Positions 1 to 11,147 of a DNA stretch of 64,000 bases are shown here, piece after piece. A program made the position numbers and the translations under genes. How positions within the stretch are numbered: the first letter of the stretch is position 1; every line of letters begins with the position of its first letter. Source of the stretch: Hydrangea macrophylla (lineage: Eukaryota > Streptophyta > Magnoliopsida > Cornales > Hydrangeaceae); NCBI GenBank assembly GCA_033977485.1, contig CM066989.1, forward strand, positions 94,755,887 to 94,819,886. Reading direction: 5' to 3'. Under the pieces are notes generated by a model, which made no database searches, was not told where the DNA came from, and saw only the letters and a program-made list of their open reading frames with translations.

Positions 1-260
1 TAATGATTCGATTAAAAGGATGTTGAGTAGAGGCCTATCGCGAGATAGGATGAGACATGGTGTTTTAGTCCAACGGGCTCCTTCCTCTGTCATTCCATAA
101 TCCCCGGACCTAGCTTATCTTTGGTTTCGCAAACGATCAGTTTCTTTCGAAATGGTTTTTTAATTTTCCTTTCAAAAATTAAGTGGCCTCATTTGTTTTA
201 AATTCAAAAATTGAAAAAGAGATTTTTAAGCTGTGGGTAAGGTAAATTGCGATATCCACA
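1..260 (+). repeat. 3' end of the 5' LTR of element B (truncated by window edge)
   Basis: The stretch ends in tatccaca directly before a primer-binding site, exactly as the 5' LTR of element A ends at 4534. Its text (a tgttttagtc phrase followed by ggctccttcctct) matches the last part of A's LTRs near 4296 and 21544, but with many differences, so B is a diverged relative of A. The rest of this LTR lies left of the window. Confidence 0.75.
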
Positions 261-263
261 ATT

Positions 264-281
264 TGGAGACTCTGCTGGGGA
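264..281 (+). other. Primer-binding site of element B
   Basis: TGGAGACTCTGCTGGGGA starts three bases after the LTR end. It differs by one base from the PBS of element A (TGGCGACTCTGCTGGGGA). PBSs of this form are what I recall for Tat/Ogre-type gypsy elements; I have not established which tRNA primes it. Confidence 0.7.
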
Positions 282-1230
282 TCTAACCCAGAATCTTTGA
301 TTTTGCAGACCAAAATTCCTGATTTGGGTTCACTCGAGGATTAGACTTGAAAGCATCCTTTTAATCAAATTGATTAATTTGTGTGTGCCCGTTGCATTGC
401 ACTTGCATGTCTCTCCAGTCGATTACACAGAACTATGACCTTGGAGGCTCGGGGCAACCCGGTCGGTCAAGTTATCATGGGACTGTGTGATCACCCTTGA
501 TCTCATACCATTTTGATCTCATACCATGATTTGGTATATGAAGCATCCTATCGGATGTGTGTCAAGGGTCCCTATATTTGACCAAAACCCGGCCTATGCA
601 TGATAGCTCTATAAAACCTTTTAATCTAGGAAATCAATTCTTGATTAGGATTATGTGCTAGGAAGTTTTGTATGCCCGAAAGGGATTATGATGATGATGC
701 TTGTTTGATGAAGGATGTATAATCTTTAATCACATTTTAACAATTCCTCCTCATGTCCCACGATAGTTGGGAATATGCCAGATTTTTTATTATAATATTA
801 CATCTCTTATATTATGCTAGCTAAGCATCATTGATCTTGTATGCATCCGAATTCATGAAAAGTACGGTGATAATTCGATCATGTAATCCTTCTACCCAAA
901 GAATTTTAAACACATCTTTGAAAGCAAATAGATTTTTGATGTCTTCATTCCAAAGTATTTAATTGCTCTTTCAAAATCTTTGGAATTCACTTTTTGATTA
1001 AAATTCGAAGTCATCCCTTGTTGAGGTATATTCTTACATTCTCGTCTTTGAAGGAAAAATCCAAAGTTCTTGGGAATTTGAAAGATCCCATCATCTAAGA
1101 AATGCTTTTCAAATGAATTTCAATTTTTTTTTAAAAAAAATGTTCAACCTTTCAAGGGGTAATGAGGATCACAATAAAAGGAGAAATCATCATATTTGAC
1201 ATGAATAAAGGATTTTTATATGCTTATGTG
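282..1230 (+). mobile_element. Element B leader, left segment
   Basis: AT-rich, non-coding leader between the PBS and gag of element B. It has no open frame of note and includes runs of T and A near 1125-1140. It stops at 1230, where element A has inserted, and resumes at 21782. The last five bases (atgtg, 1226-1230) are repeated at 21777-21781 as the target-site duplication. Confidence 0.7.
1226..1230. repeat. Target-site duplication of element A, left copy
   Basis: atgtg immediately before the TGTAGACACC start of the LTR. The identical pentamer follows the 3' LTR at 21777-21781. A 5-bp duplication is normal for Ty3/gypsy insertion and fixes both ends of element A. Confidence 0.93.
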
Positions 1231-2097
1231 TGTAGACACCCCATTTTGTCGGCAATCAGATTTAGGAGACCCATAGCTTGGTGGTTCACAATGATCGTAA
1301 AAGACTCAAAAGGACTCTTGGAAGTCAGCTCTATCTCTCAGAATGCTCAGAATGACCAAAATGCCCCTAAAAGCTTGAAAACTCCCAAATTTGGTCCCAA
1401 AGTTCTGGAAACATGCTACGTCATAAGAAAAGTGATAAAATGAGTTTTCAATAAAAATCGGATGAAATCGTCAGCTCCCAGATACTCCCGGAAGTCCCGG
1501 AAGTCCCGGAAGTTCTCGGAAAGTCCCCGTTGACCGGTTTGACCAAGACTTGACCAAAGTTTGACCAAGTTTGACCAAGTTTGACCAAAATCATCCGAAT
1601 TCACCGGAATTATTCTAAATCATGAGAAAAGTATTAAAATGAGTTTTAAAAGAAAATCGAGCGAAAACGTCAGCTCTTGGGAACTCCCAGAAGTTTCCAG
1701 AACTTCCCCGGGAATCCCAGGTTTGACCAGTTTGACCAGAATTTAACTTTAAAATTGAAGCACTGTAACAATTTTCAAATATTTTTCATAGATACTAGAG
1801 GTCAATAGCTTTCCAACGGTATATTGAACATGATTTTCGGATTTAAAACAAGTCTATTATGAATTTTCGAAGGCGAAAAAGGCGATCAAATCGACTTTTA
1901 TCGCAAATACTGCAAAACGTTTCAATGTGATCTATCCCCGAACTATTTTTTATGAAAAGTAGACTCCATTACCTTTCCAACGGTATATCACAACCTCAGT
2001 TTGGAGTTCATACGCATTTTTTGTGAATTTCGGATGAAATAGGGCCTTTTCGCGAATATCGGAACCTCAGGGGGCCTAAACAACATTATCTGGACGA

Positions 2098-2172
2098 AGG
2101 AGGAGCACTGCCGCCGCGGCACTGGCCCACTGCCACTGCGGCACAGGCCCAGTGCCGCCGCGGCACTCCCCT
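2098..2172. repeat. Cluster of three GC-rich palindromic words in the 5' LTR
   Basis: Three copies of a near-palindrome of the form ACTGCCGCCGCGGCACT, spaced about 22 bp apart and separated by ggccca. The surrounding LTR is AT-rich, so this is a strong local composition change. It lies about 130-200 bp upstream of the TATA-like box at 2302. The 3' LTR has the same cluster at about 19346-19412. Confidence 0.8.
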
Positions 2173-2300
2173 CCAGAGCAGTGTATTTTTGTAATTTTTC
2201 TTGGGGGTTCATTTTGATTAATTGAAAACCAAAACGACGTAGTTTAATGATTTTAGATGTTTGGAGCCAATGGGAATACTCCAAAACCACCCCAAGTTGG

Positions 2301-2312
2301 CCTATTTAAACC
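2301..2312 (+). promoter_or_regulatory. TATA-like box of the 5' LTR
   Basis: CTATTTAAACCC followed by a C-run, in a region with CCAAT-like text just upstream (gccaatggg, near 2266). The same box occurs at 19547-19558 in the 3' LTR, and a close variant (ctatttataccccc, minus strand) lies upstream of the antisense gene in element B. A promoter role is inferred from sequence only. Confidence 0.45.
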
Positions 2313-2968
2313 CCCCATTGCTCTCCATTTTAGGGGTGTCAAATGAAAGCTTAGAAAAAGTTTGGGAGAGAAAGTTGTAGAGATAAGGTTAGAATAGAGA
2401 GAAAAGAAGCTTCCTTCTTTGATTTTCAAAACAAAAGTGAGTTCTAAACTTTGTTTTTACTTCATTACTCCCATTTACTTCAACATTCAATATACCCAAC
2501 CACCATTTTAGTGAGCATTTAAGAGAGTGGAAGCTTCTTCCATGTCCAATGTCATTACATATGAGTGAAACACCAAACTACAAGTTCTATACATCATGAA
2601 TATCATCTATTGATTGCTATCTATTTGCTTGCTTGTTTATATAATGTTCATCTCTCCTCATCTCATTTCTTTTTGATTTTCTTTATTTACTTACTAGTCC
2701 ATCATCATCTAAATGATGACATGAAGTTTGGGGTGAGTGAATCCTTATGGATAGTAGCTCTTGACCTCAAAAACATGTTTGATAGATGATGATCATAACT
2801 TCAATACCTCCAAGGTATTCTTGAAGTTATGTTCAAAATAAAATAAATCTCTCCAACAATCTTGGAGGTTCTTGATGATGAGTTTGAGCTTGGAATTTCA
2901 AGTGGCTATAACCTTCATTGAGTATTGAAAATATGCTTTCAAAATATCTACTTCAAAACCCCTTTTAA

Positions 2969-2993
2969 CCCCCCCCCCCCCCCCCCCCCCCCC
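2969..2993 (+). repeat. Poly-C run (25 bp) in the 5' LTR
   Basis: Uninterrupted 25-C homopolymer in AT-rich DNA. The 3' LTR has 23 C at the same place, so it belongs to the LTR and is not a local artefact. Exact length is uncertain in any assembly. Confidence 0.85.
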
Positions 2994-4537
2994 TCATTTT
3001 AATCTCAAGAAAGAAAACTCTAGTTTTTCCCAAAATTTTCAAAACAGTGAGTCAAAACAGTGAGTAATCTGAGTTCAAAGATTTTTCTAGAACTCAATAC
3101 TCAACATATGGATGCAAGGCCACTTGGAAAGTCTTCCTAACTCATTAGAGAACACCCATGATTTTTGGTTTGACTTGGAAGTACTTGAAAATGGTCCATT
3201 TAGACCCAAACATTCCTTCCAGACATTCTGCCTCTGCTGTCACTGCAACTTAGTTAACTTCCAACTTCTTTTTCAGAAATCTTTTCCACAAGGGGTAGTC
3301 CAAACCTTATTTTCCCTTAAACTTCAATGTCTTAGGGAACTTTTTCTATAAAATGGGCCCCTAGATCATTTGTTTTCATTTTCTAATATATTTCAACATT
3401 TCAGTCGACAGTACGGACTCTGTTTCTGAGTGACCTTCATTGTTTATATGATTTCTCTCAATCTGTGATAGTTATTAAAGATTGGATTTTTGGGTTGTGT
3501 TCTAGACACAATAAGGAAGATCTCCATAAAAAAATCATGCATTGAAAACATTCCTAACCCCTCTTTTCCATTTTCACAAGATCATGTTACTGTTCTGTCC
3601 ACTATTCACAGCAAGCACATTTTAACTTTCATTCTTTTATTTGATGCTTATAGGCATTCCAAATTAGTTCGCATCTTAGGAAGTAGTTTATACCACATTT
3701 GTACAGATCCCATGTTGATTTCATTCATTCATTCATACACATTTTGGACTTCTAAGTCATTCTAGAAATCCATGTACACAAAACACACTACAACCTTTGC
3801 ACATTTTAGATACATACATTGCATTCATGCAAGATTTGGGGTTTTTGTAACTCTTAACCTAAGAAGATTATAAGGAATGATCACGATCACACGTCCATGC
3901 TTCCCCTTGATCTAATCATCCTTTCTGATCCGTCCCGGGGATTGAGAGATCTTATTTTCTCAAAGAATAACATTCATCATGCTAGCTTGCTAAGCACATT
4001 TTGATTTCTTTGATTATTTCTCTCAGGAACAATTCATGTCCCCTTAGATTAGGAAGTCTTGATTATTTGATATATGATTAGGCGATTTTTCCTAGGTTTA
4101 TTCGTGTGATTTTTCACCTTATATTGTATGATATTTGGCTTAGATCTTATGAATGATATTTTATCTTTTGATCTTCCATTTCAAGTTTCTTATGTGATGT
4201 AATATACTATCATAGTATTAATTGTCGAACCAAACATAGTATAAGATGATTATTTGGATGCTAATTGAGGCCCGTCGAAAGACGGGGCGAGTTGAGGGTG
4301 TTTTAGTCGTGACAAAGGCTCCTTCCTCTCTCGTACTAAAACCCCGAACCGAGTTCTTTAGTTATGAAGGGTCGGTGCCCTTATCCGCTTGGGTAAGTCA
4401 AATTTGGGTTTCTTGGTTCCCTAAAGACCAAGTGTTGACCCTGTATCTGTTTTCAACAGACCAATTTCTTCCTTTGATCAATTTCAAACAAGTTTCAAAA
4501 CAAAACAAAAAGAGGTGGAATCTCGGTATCCACAATC

Positions 4538-4555
4538 TGGCGACTCTGCTGGGGA
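4538..4555 (+). other. Primer-binding site of element A
   Basis: TGGCGACTCTGCTGGGGA, three bases after the LTR end at 4534. Its position and similarity to the PBS of element B support the call. The tRNA primer was not identified. Confidence 0.8.
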
Positions 4556-5892
4556 TATTTATTTTAAAACAAAATAATACAGAGGTTTGACTCATAAGAA
4601 GCATTCTTAAAATCATCTTTTTTTACTGTGTCTGGTTCACCGCATTGCACTTCTGCATTTCCCCTTCGACTGTGTCTGAAACGCAGCGTTGACATTGTTC
4701 AGGTCTTGCTGTGCCAGGGCACAAGTCACCGTTGATATTGTACCTTCCAAGGTATATCAAAAAGAGTAAAAACCTCCGTACTGTCTCCCTAACGGTATAT
4801 TGGAACTCTCGTCAACGGACCCTCTTTGACTAAACCCAACCTTTGCATATAGATTCCTGTAGAACCTTTCATAGGGCTGTTCATTTATTTTCTCAGATAG
4901 GACAATATGATATAACTGCTGTATGCCCTAATGGGATTACTTGAGCGGTGTAGACGCTTATGTGGCATAGAACAAAACCTCTTTCTTATGATCCCCAAGG
5001 TTATCACTCACATGTGATCACATTGAGTTGACCTGCCTAGGCACCATAATAAGGATGTCTGCCCCGTGCTCACAAAGATATACACCGCAAACCTTGTTTG
5101 TCGGTCCTAAGATATAAGAGTATGAAAACCTGCTAGAAAGTACGATCACTATCACCGCGTTAACCCGTTTCTCCCAGAAACTCTGTCCAGATATCCCAGA
5201 TATAACCGTACTAACCCGTTTCTCCCAGAAACTCTGTCCAGATATCCCAGATATAACCGTATTAGCCAGTTTTTCCTAGATACTCTGCCCAGATATCCCA
5301 GATATAGCCGTATTAACCAGTTTTTCCCAGAAACTCTGTCCAAATATCCCAGATATAACCGTATTAGCCAGTTTTTCCCAGAAACTCTGTCCAGATATCC
5401 CAGATATAACCGTATTAGCCAGTTTTTCCCAAAAAACTCTATTCAGATATCCTAGTTTCTCCCAGAAACTCTGTCCAAATTAACCGAAAATGTCCAGTCT
5501 CTCCTAGAAGCCTTCACAAAAACCTGAAAACCCCTATTATCCCTTGGTGATTGTACTGGAAAGTAAGATTGGCATACTCTATATGGTTAGGACCTTATTT
5601 GTTTAACTGCTATCTGTTAGAAATAGGAGCATCATATAGATTAGGGCTTACATCCGCATGCTTGTTTTACATGCATGCACCATTCCCATCAATCTGCACG
5701 CACTGTCTCAAGTCAGTCTACATCACTGTCTTTGTCTGTCTAAAGTCGTCACTATCAGGATCTGATACACCCCTTTCTTTCAAAATCTGTCAAGTCAGTA
5801 TAGATTCCCAAAGTCAACAGCCAGGATTCTCGACGTGGGTCAGGAGTTCAGATAATCGTTTGGTCAGAATCAGCCCGACAGCCTACTTCAGT
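4556..5892 (+). other. Leader of element A
   Basis: Non-coding stretch between the PBS and the gag start. The frame is open upstream of gag from about 5551, but that part has no similarity to Gag, so I take the methionine at 5893 as the start. A 51-bp tandem array lies in its middle. Confidence 0.6.
5161..5485. repeat. 51-bp tandem repeat, about 6.3 copies, in the element A leader
   Basis: Units begin at 5161, 5212, 5263, 5314, 5365 and 5416, each with cccagaaactctgtcca and agatatcccagatata motifs. A partial unit ends the array near 5485. The period is divisible by three, so the minus strand stays open across it and gives a spurious 17-residue repeat protein. No matching array is visible in the part of B's leader in the window. 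Confidence 0.9.
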
Positions 5893-7291
5893 ATGAATAG
5901 AGAAGAGTTGGGAGCAACCATAAGCCAGCAGTCCGACAGCCTAGCCCAAGTTCTGAAGTTCACGGAAGAACTGAAGCAGCAGCAGCCGCAACCTCCGCCC
6001 AGGTTTCCACCACCAGGGTTTGAACCACCCCCACATGAGAATAACGGGGAGGAAGACTGGCTTCAAGGGGTCCCACCATTTGCGTATGAGAAGAAGCTCC
6101 AAGAGAAAATGGATAAGGTTGATAAGCTGGAGAACGTACTGAGGAAAAACAAGGGGGTCGATGATTACATGCTAGACCTGGAAGGCCTCTTTGAGCCCGT
6201 TAAGCTGAAAGTGCCAGAGAACTTCAAAATGCCTGCCATCGACTGTTTTGATGGAACTGGGAATCCAAAAAGTCATGTGAAGCTGTGTATGAGTATCTTC
6301 CAGTCCATGGGTTGTACCCACGAGCACATTGCGATGCTGTTTCCACAAACTCTTGCAAAGTCCGCACTATCATGGTTCCTAACCTTGGAAGCCTCCAAAA
6401 CCCGAGCATGGGAAGACATTGTTCGAGTCTTCGTTGATCACTACTCCTACATTCAAGAGCTGGATGTCACTATCAGGGATTTGGAAACAACCCGGCAGAA
6501 CAACAATGAATCCTTCGCTGCGTTTCTGAGCAGATGGAGGAGTAAGGTGGCCCAAATGACCCACTGGCCGATTGAAAAAGAACAGGTAAGAATGCTCATC
6601 CGGAACCTGTAGCCGCTCTACCATGAGAAATTGTTCTACCAGTCCATCTCCACCTTTGAGGAGTTGTTTGAAGTTAGAACTTGAATTGAAGACGCTATCA
6701 GAGAAGAAAAGATCAAAAAGGAAGAACCTCCGAGTCAGTCAAGAAGGCCCAACTACTCCCGGAATCCCCCGGATGTCAACGCCCTTAGCAGCCAACCCAT
6801 GGCGTACCCTCCTAGGCCATACCAACACTCCGGCCAGGCAAACCCCTCCAATCGCCCCTTCCAGAAAAGCCCCCTCGCAACTTCGCCAAGTTAGAAATCT
6901 CTCTCTCCTCAGCCTTAGACCGCCTCCTCAAAAGGGCCATCTCCAATTACTTCAGCCTCGAAATACCCCACCCCCGCCTAACTGCGATATGTCCAAACGA
7001 TGTGCCTACCACCAAGCCCCAGACCACAACACCGATGATTGCATGCACCTCCGTCATGATATCCAAGACCTCATTGACCAGAATATCATTGAGCCGCCTC
7101 TGAAGCAGCCCCATATCACTCAAAATCCTCTACCGAACCACCAAAATGTCAGCCTCATCGAGTCCAGCCTTGTATCCTTCAACCCCGCAACCTATATCAC
7201 CCCCCTAGGACAACCCTTACCCCTCATTAACACCCCGGATTCTGTGGGAATTCATCTGATTGAAGGGGAGAATGACGAGTGGCAGCAATAG
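5893..7291 (+). pseudogene. Element A gag (capsid/nucleocapsid polyprotein), broken
   Basis: Gag forms the virus-like particle that packages element RNA. The frame opens at 5893 with an N-terminal segment rich in Gln and Pro (residues ~25-60), then a coiled-coil-like charged stretch, then a retrotransposon-gag core with the signature DCFDGTGNP, LSWFLTLEA and RDLETT motifs (~residues 110-235). A TAG at 6610 interrupts where element B has a Gln codon. The remainder continues through a frame change into a Pro/Ser-rich linker and a zinc-knuckle-like Cys-His cluster near 6990-7050 (CAYH ... H ... C), followed by a LRHDIQDLID motif also seen in B. It ends at a TAG at 7289. The gene is homologous along its length to the element B gag but cannot make a full product. 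Confidence 0.85.
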
Positions 7292-7309
7292 ATAGACAAT
7301 GAGCAAGAC

Positions 7310-8107
7310 TTGTTCTTTCTGGAAGAGCATGATCTAGGGGTGGTAGACCTCAAATGGTATGATCCCAACAACGAGAGCGATGCTTTTATCTGGAGCGAGC
7401 CGAAAAAGCCATTTGTGGGAACGGATTGTGATTGGTTCAAAGAGGATGGGATTGTAGAAGGGCCTACTCCTGCCGAGATTGATCATCTGACCAGGTTAGG
7501 CCGTCATTATCAGCCTCCATAGCCTGCCACCGATGCAACCGAGAAAGGTCCAGTCAAAGACAAGGGGAAGGGTAAGATGGATGAGATCATCGAAGAAGAT
7601 AATGAGTTGATAAAACAGCTAAAGGAAACCCAAGCACATCTCTCGATGTGGGACATCATGGTAACATCCTTCAAGCACAGGCAAGCCGTGTTAAATGCCT
7701 TGGCTGGAATAGAGGTCCCCATCGACGCCGCACCGGAGGACATGGTAGCTTTCTTGGGCTCACTTACCCCTGACCCGATCATTGCATTTTCTGATGAGGA
7801 CCTGCCACCGGAAGGATCTGCACATAACAAAGCATTGTACATCACTGTCGGATGTAAGGGGCAGCAGGTGCCGTTTTGTCTGGTCGATACAGGTTCTGCC
7901 TTAAATGTTTGTGCCCTAAGGATTGCCACCGCTTTGGGGGTCGATGTCCTTGACATCACGCCATCTGTGCAATCCGTGAGGGCCTATGATAACACCAAGA
8001 GGAATGTGATGGGAACTGTCTCTCTACAAATCCGGGTAGGATCTTTGGTAAGCACTGAAGTTTTTCAAGTCATGGACATACCTGCCTCGTTTAACTTGAT
8101 GATTTGA
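7310..8107 (+). pseudogene. Element A aspartic protease region, broken
   Basis: Retroviral-type aspartic protease that would cleave the polyprotein. The frame is interrupted at 7520 (TAG) and at 8105 (TGA). The catalytic motif LVDTGSALNVC is at about 7879-7911, followed by VRAYDNTKR and the FQVMDIPASFNL motif that precedes the second strand pair of these proteases. The Gly-Arg-Pro-Trp motif expected next is in the adjacent frame from 8108, so a small indel, not only a stop, separates the parts. The DTG triad is intact here, whereas element B has DNG. Confidence 0.85.
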
Positions 8108-8793
8108 TGATCGGAAGGCCCTGGCTGCATGCCAACAAAGCCGTATCATCCACTGTGCATCAAATGATCAAGTACATTTATGAGAAGGAGGTGAAAATCA
8201 TTCTCAGTAATAGTTGGGGTAATGAAGCTTTCCCAAATTACGCTCCCATTTTCGAAATCCAAATACCTGAGCTAGAAGAAGGAGAAATCGGGGGATTCTT
8301 CATGGAAGAAGTCCATATGATCGATAACAAAGACAGGTTCCCCGAGGTCTACTCCGCAGTTGTCAACATTGTCCGCAAAATGAACTACTTCCCCGGAATG
8401 GGATTGGGCCGACGCTAGCAAGGGATTCGTGAGTTCCCTCAGATTAAAGGGCAACAAGGCACTTTTGGATTGGGGTACAAGCCCACTGAAGAAGACGTCG
8501 AGCCACAGAGGCCATGGAAGAAAAGGGTAAAGGGTCTCCCACCATACCGCAAAACCTTGAATGGACAATTCATCAAAGAAGGGGACAATTTCCCCTACTT
8601 TGGATTCCCCGAACCCTGGATCCATCAAACCACTAGGAAAAGGCACCCCGGGCTTGAAATCTTCGCTGACTGCGAAAGGCCCCCATATCAAGATCCGTTC
8701 TATCCCAAAGAAGTTGAGAAGACCCCGGAAGAAGACTGGTTGAAATACTGGGACACTAAAGCCATCAAGAAAATGTGGGAGGAATCCGCTTAG
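8104..8793 (+). pseudogene. Element A PR-RT linker with G-patch-like motif
   Basis: Continues the protease (GRPWLHA) and then carries a short glycine-rich segment, NYFPGMGLGRR, at about 8381-8418, followed after a TAG by GLGYKPT. The pattern of hydrophobic residues and glycines resembles a G-patch, a nucleic-acid-binding motif. The linker also has a conserved block (FGFPEPW, about 8600-8620) found unchanged in element B at 24790-24810. A stop at 8791 ends the segment. The G-patch call is from motif recall. Confidence 0.65.
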
Positions 8794-8967
8794 AAGAAGG
8801 AAGAAAAGAGGGCCGAGAGCCAAGATGATCAGATCAAGCCAACTGAGGAGGGTCTAAGCAACCAGGCTGTAGAGTCATCTGTCCGTGTCTCCCTATCCCC
8901 TATTCCCCCAGAGTCTGTACTGCCAATTATCGAGTCTGTACTAGAGTCGGCTGCTGTAAGCCCACCA

Positions 8968-11147
8968 ATGTCCAATGTAATCACTTCACCTGTCATGAAT
9001 GAAATGAAAGATGATTTGGCTTACTCCTCTGTGTCTAATACTTGTGAATGCACAGATCCCTCCGAGGATCTCCCAATTGAACTTAAGCAACTAATTGAAA
9101 AACCACCTGCTTATGAAATAATCGAGGATACTTTATCGGTTAACCTAGGTGAAATAGATAATCCACAAATTGTGCAAATTGGCTCAACTCTTAATAAAGA
9201 AGAAAAAGAAAAATTAACCCTCTTGCTAAAAGAATTCAAAGATATTTTTGCTTGGTCTTACGAGGACATGCCTGGGGTCGATCCCGACATTGTCCAACAT
9301 CATATTCCCCTCCTCCCCAATTCTAAACCTGTCAAGCAGAAACTGAGGCGCATGAGGTCGGAATGGGCCTCAAGGTTAAAGAAGAAGTAGAGAAGCAGTT
9401 CAAGGCAGGGTTCATCATTGTCACTGAATATCTGGAATGGGTTGCCAATATGGTGCTAGTCCCGAAGAAGGATGGAAAAGTACGTGTGCGCGTCGACTTC
9501 CGTGATCTAAACAAACCCAGTCCTAAGGATGACTTCCCGCTTCCCCACATTGATGTCTTGGTGGACAACACAGCTGGACATGAGCTACTTTCATTCATAG
9601 ATGGCTTCTCAGGGTACAATCAGATTCTAATGGCGCCAGAAGATCGGGAAAAGACGACATTCACCACACCTTGGGGAACCTACTGTTATAGAGTAATGCC
9701 TTTCGGACTCAAGAATGCTGGGGCAACCTACCAAAGAGTTGCCACCACTCTGCTGCATGACATGATTCACAAGGAAGTAAAAGTATACATAGATGACATG
9801 ATCGTGAAGTCCAGGGACAGAGAAGGACACCTGGTAGCATTGAAAAAGTTTTTTGAAAGGTTGTGCAAATACAAGATGAGGTTGAATCCAAAGAAATGCA
9901 CTTTCGGTGTGACCTCCGGTAAACTCCTGGGTTTTCTCATCACACAAAGGGGAATAGAGGTGGATCCCTCTAAGATCAAGGCAATCCTAGAAATGACACC
10001 ACCACGGAACAAAAAAGAAGTAAGGGGGTTCCTCGGAAGAATCCAATTCATCAGCCGCTTTATTTCCAAGCTCACAACTACATGCGATCCTTTGTTCCGA
10101 TTGCTAAGAAAAGGGGAAAAGTTCCAATGGGATGACCAATGCCAAGCCGCTTTCGACAAAATAAAGGCCTACCTTCAAAATCCGCCTGTCCTCTCACCAC
10201 CCACTCTTCATAAGCCCTTATTCCTTTACCTGTCTGTCTCCGAAAATGCCATGGGTTGCATGCTAGCCCAAGAAGGAGAAGAAAGCCACTCCGAAAAAGC
10301 CATATACTACCTCAGCAAGAGGATGACTGGGTATGAGCTCAACTACTCTACCCTCGAAAAAACATGTTCGGCATTGGTTTGGTGCACTCGCCGACTGAGG
10401 CACTACATGCTGGCCTTCCCGGTTGTGCTCATATCCCACATGGATCCTCTGAAATACCTTCTCGAAAAACCCGCCCTGACCGGTCGTATATCTCGTTGTT
10501 TACTCTTACTATCCGAATTCGATATCAAGTATGTTACGAGCAAATTGGTAAAAGGGAGAACCGTAGTCGAGCATCTCGCAGAACATGCCATTAACTCCAA
10601 AGAAAGTGGGGACTTTCCGTTTCCGGACGAAAGTATCATGGAAATCAAGGAAGAACAGTGGAAGTTGTACTTTGATGGAGCAGCCAACATGAAAGGATAC
10701 GGAGTAGGAATGATTCTAGTATCACCAAGTGGGGACCATACTCTGTTGGCAGTCAAGCTCAATTATAACTCCACCAACTACACTGCTGAATACGAAGCAT
10801 GCATTCTGGGAATGGAAGCAGCCATAGAGCTAAAAGTTCAGAAGTTGGATGTCTTCGGGGATTCAAACCTCATTATATCACAAGCTAGAGGAGAATGGAA
10901 AGTGAAAGAAGAAAGGCTGAAGCCCTATCATGATCATCTCGATCAACTTAAGAGGCAGTTCAAGAGCGTCACGTTCCTCTACTTGCCTAGGGAAGAGAAC
11001 CAACTAGTAGATTCATTGGCTACCTTAGCCTCCATGATCAAAATTCCTGTGGGAGTCAGGATGATGCCTTTGGTAATTGAGCAAAGGTACGAGCCTTCGT
11101 TCAATATAATCGCCGCAATTGAAGAAGAAGAGAATGGAACACCGTGA
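8968..11147 (+). pseudogene. Element A reverse transcriptase and RNase H
   Basis: Copies element RNA into DNA and degrades the RNA strand. An acidic linker (from 8968) leads to the RT entry motif; a one-base frame change near 9365 shifts into the long frame 9363-11147. RT motifs are in order: VRVDFRDLNKPSPKDDFPLP, the FIDGFSGYNQI core, PFGLKNAGATYQR, and the catalytic YIDD at about 9784-9795. The RNase H connection follows, with CMLAQEGEE and the YYLSKRMTGYE block. A second RNase H-like domain occupies about 10660-11040 (YFDGAAN ... YTAEYEAC ... FGDSNLI), the extra 'archaeal-type' RNase H that I recall in Tat-lineage elements. The frame ends in TGA at 11145, where B has Trp. The catalytic residues look intact. 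Confidence 0.9.

Larger units (their letters stand above)
1231..4534 (+). repeat. 5' LTR of element A
   Basis: 3304 bp, TG...CA. It matches 18475-21776 along its whole length. It contains an imperfect internal duplication (about 1411-1500 against 1620-1710, both with a 'gataaaatgagtttt'-like core), a short gtttgaccaa tandem at 1547-1590 (one more unit in the 3' LTR), a cluster of GC-rich palindromic words (2098-2172), a TATA-like box near 2302, and a run of 25 C residues (2969-2993). Small open frames within it recur in both LTRs but carry no recognisable domain and are not annotated as genes. Confidence 0.93.

Noticed and set aside
3112..3351. 79-aa open frame present in both LTRs (also 20359-20598)
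   Set aside because: Repetition is explained by the LTR duplication; no domain, poor start context and no other copy outside the LTRs.
4535..4560. tRNA gene at the LTR edge
   Set aside because: Only the 18-base complement to a tRNA 3' end is present; no cloverleaf.
5152..5343. Minus-strand repeat protein from the 51-bp array
   Set aside because: Arises only because the period is a multiple of three; no start context or partner exons.
5161..5485. CRISPR-like array of regular 51-bp units
   Set aside because: No unique spacers; units are contiguous tandem repeats within a plant retrotransposon leader.
7510..7959. 149-aa minus-strand frame opposite the protease of A
   Set aside because: Shadow of the protease reading frame; no similarity of its own and not conserved opposite B's protease.
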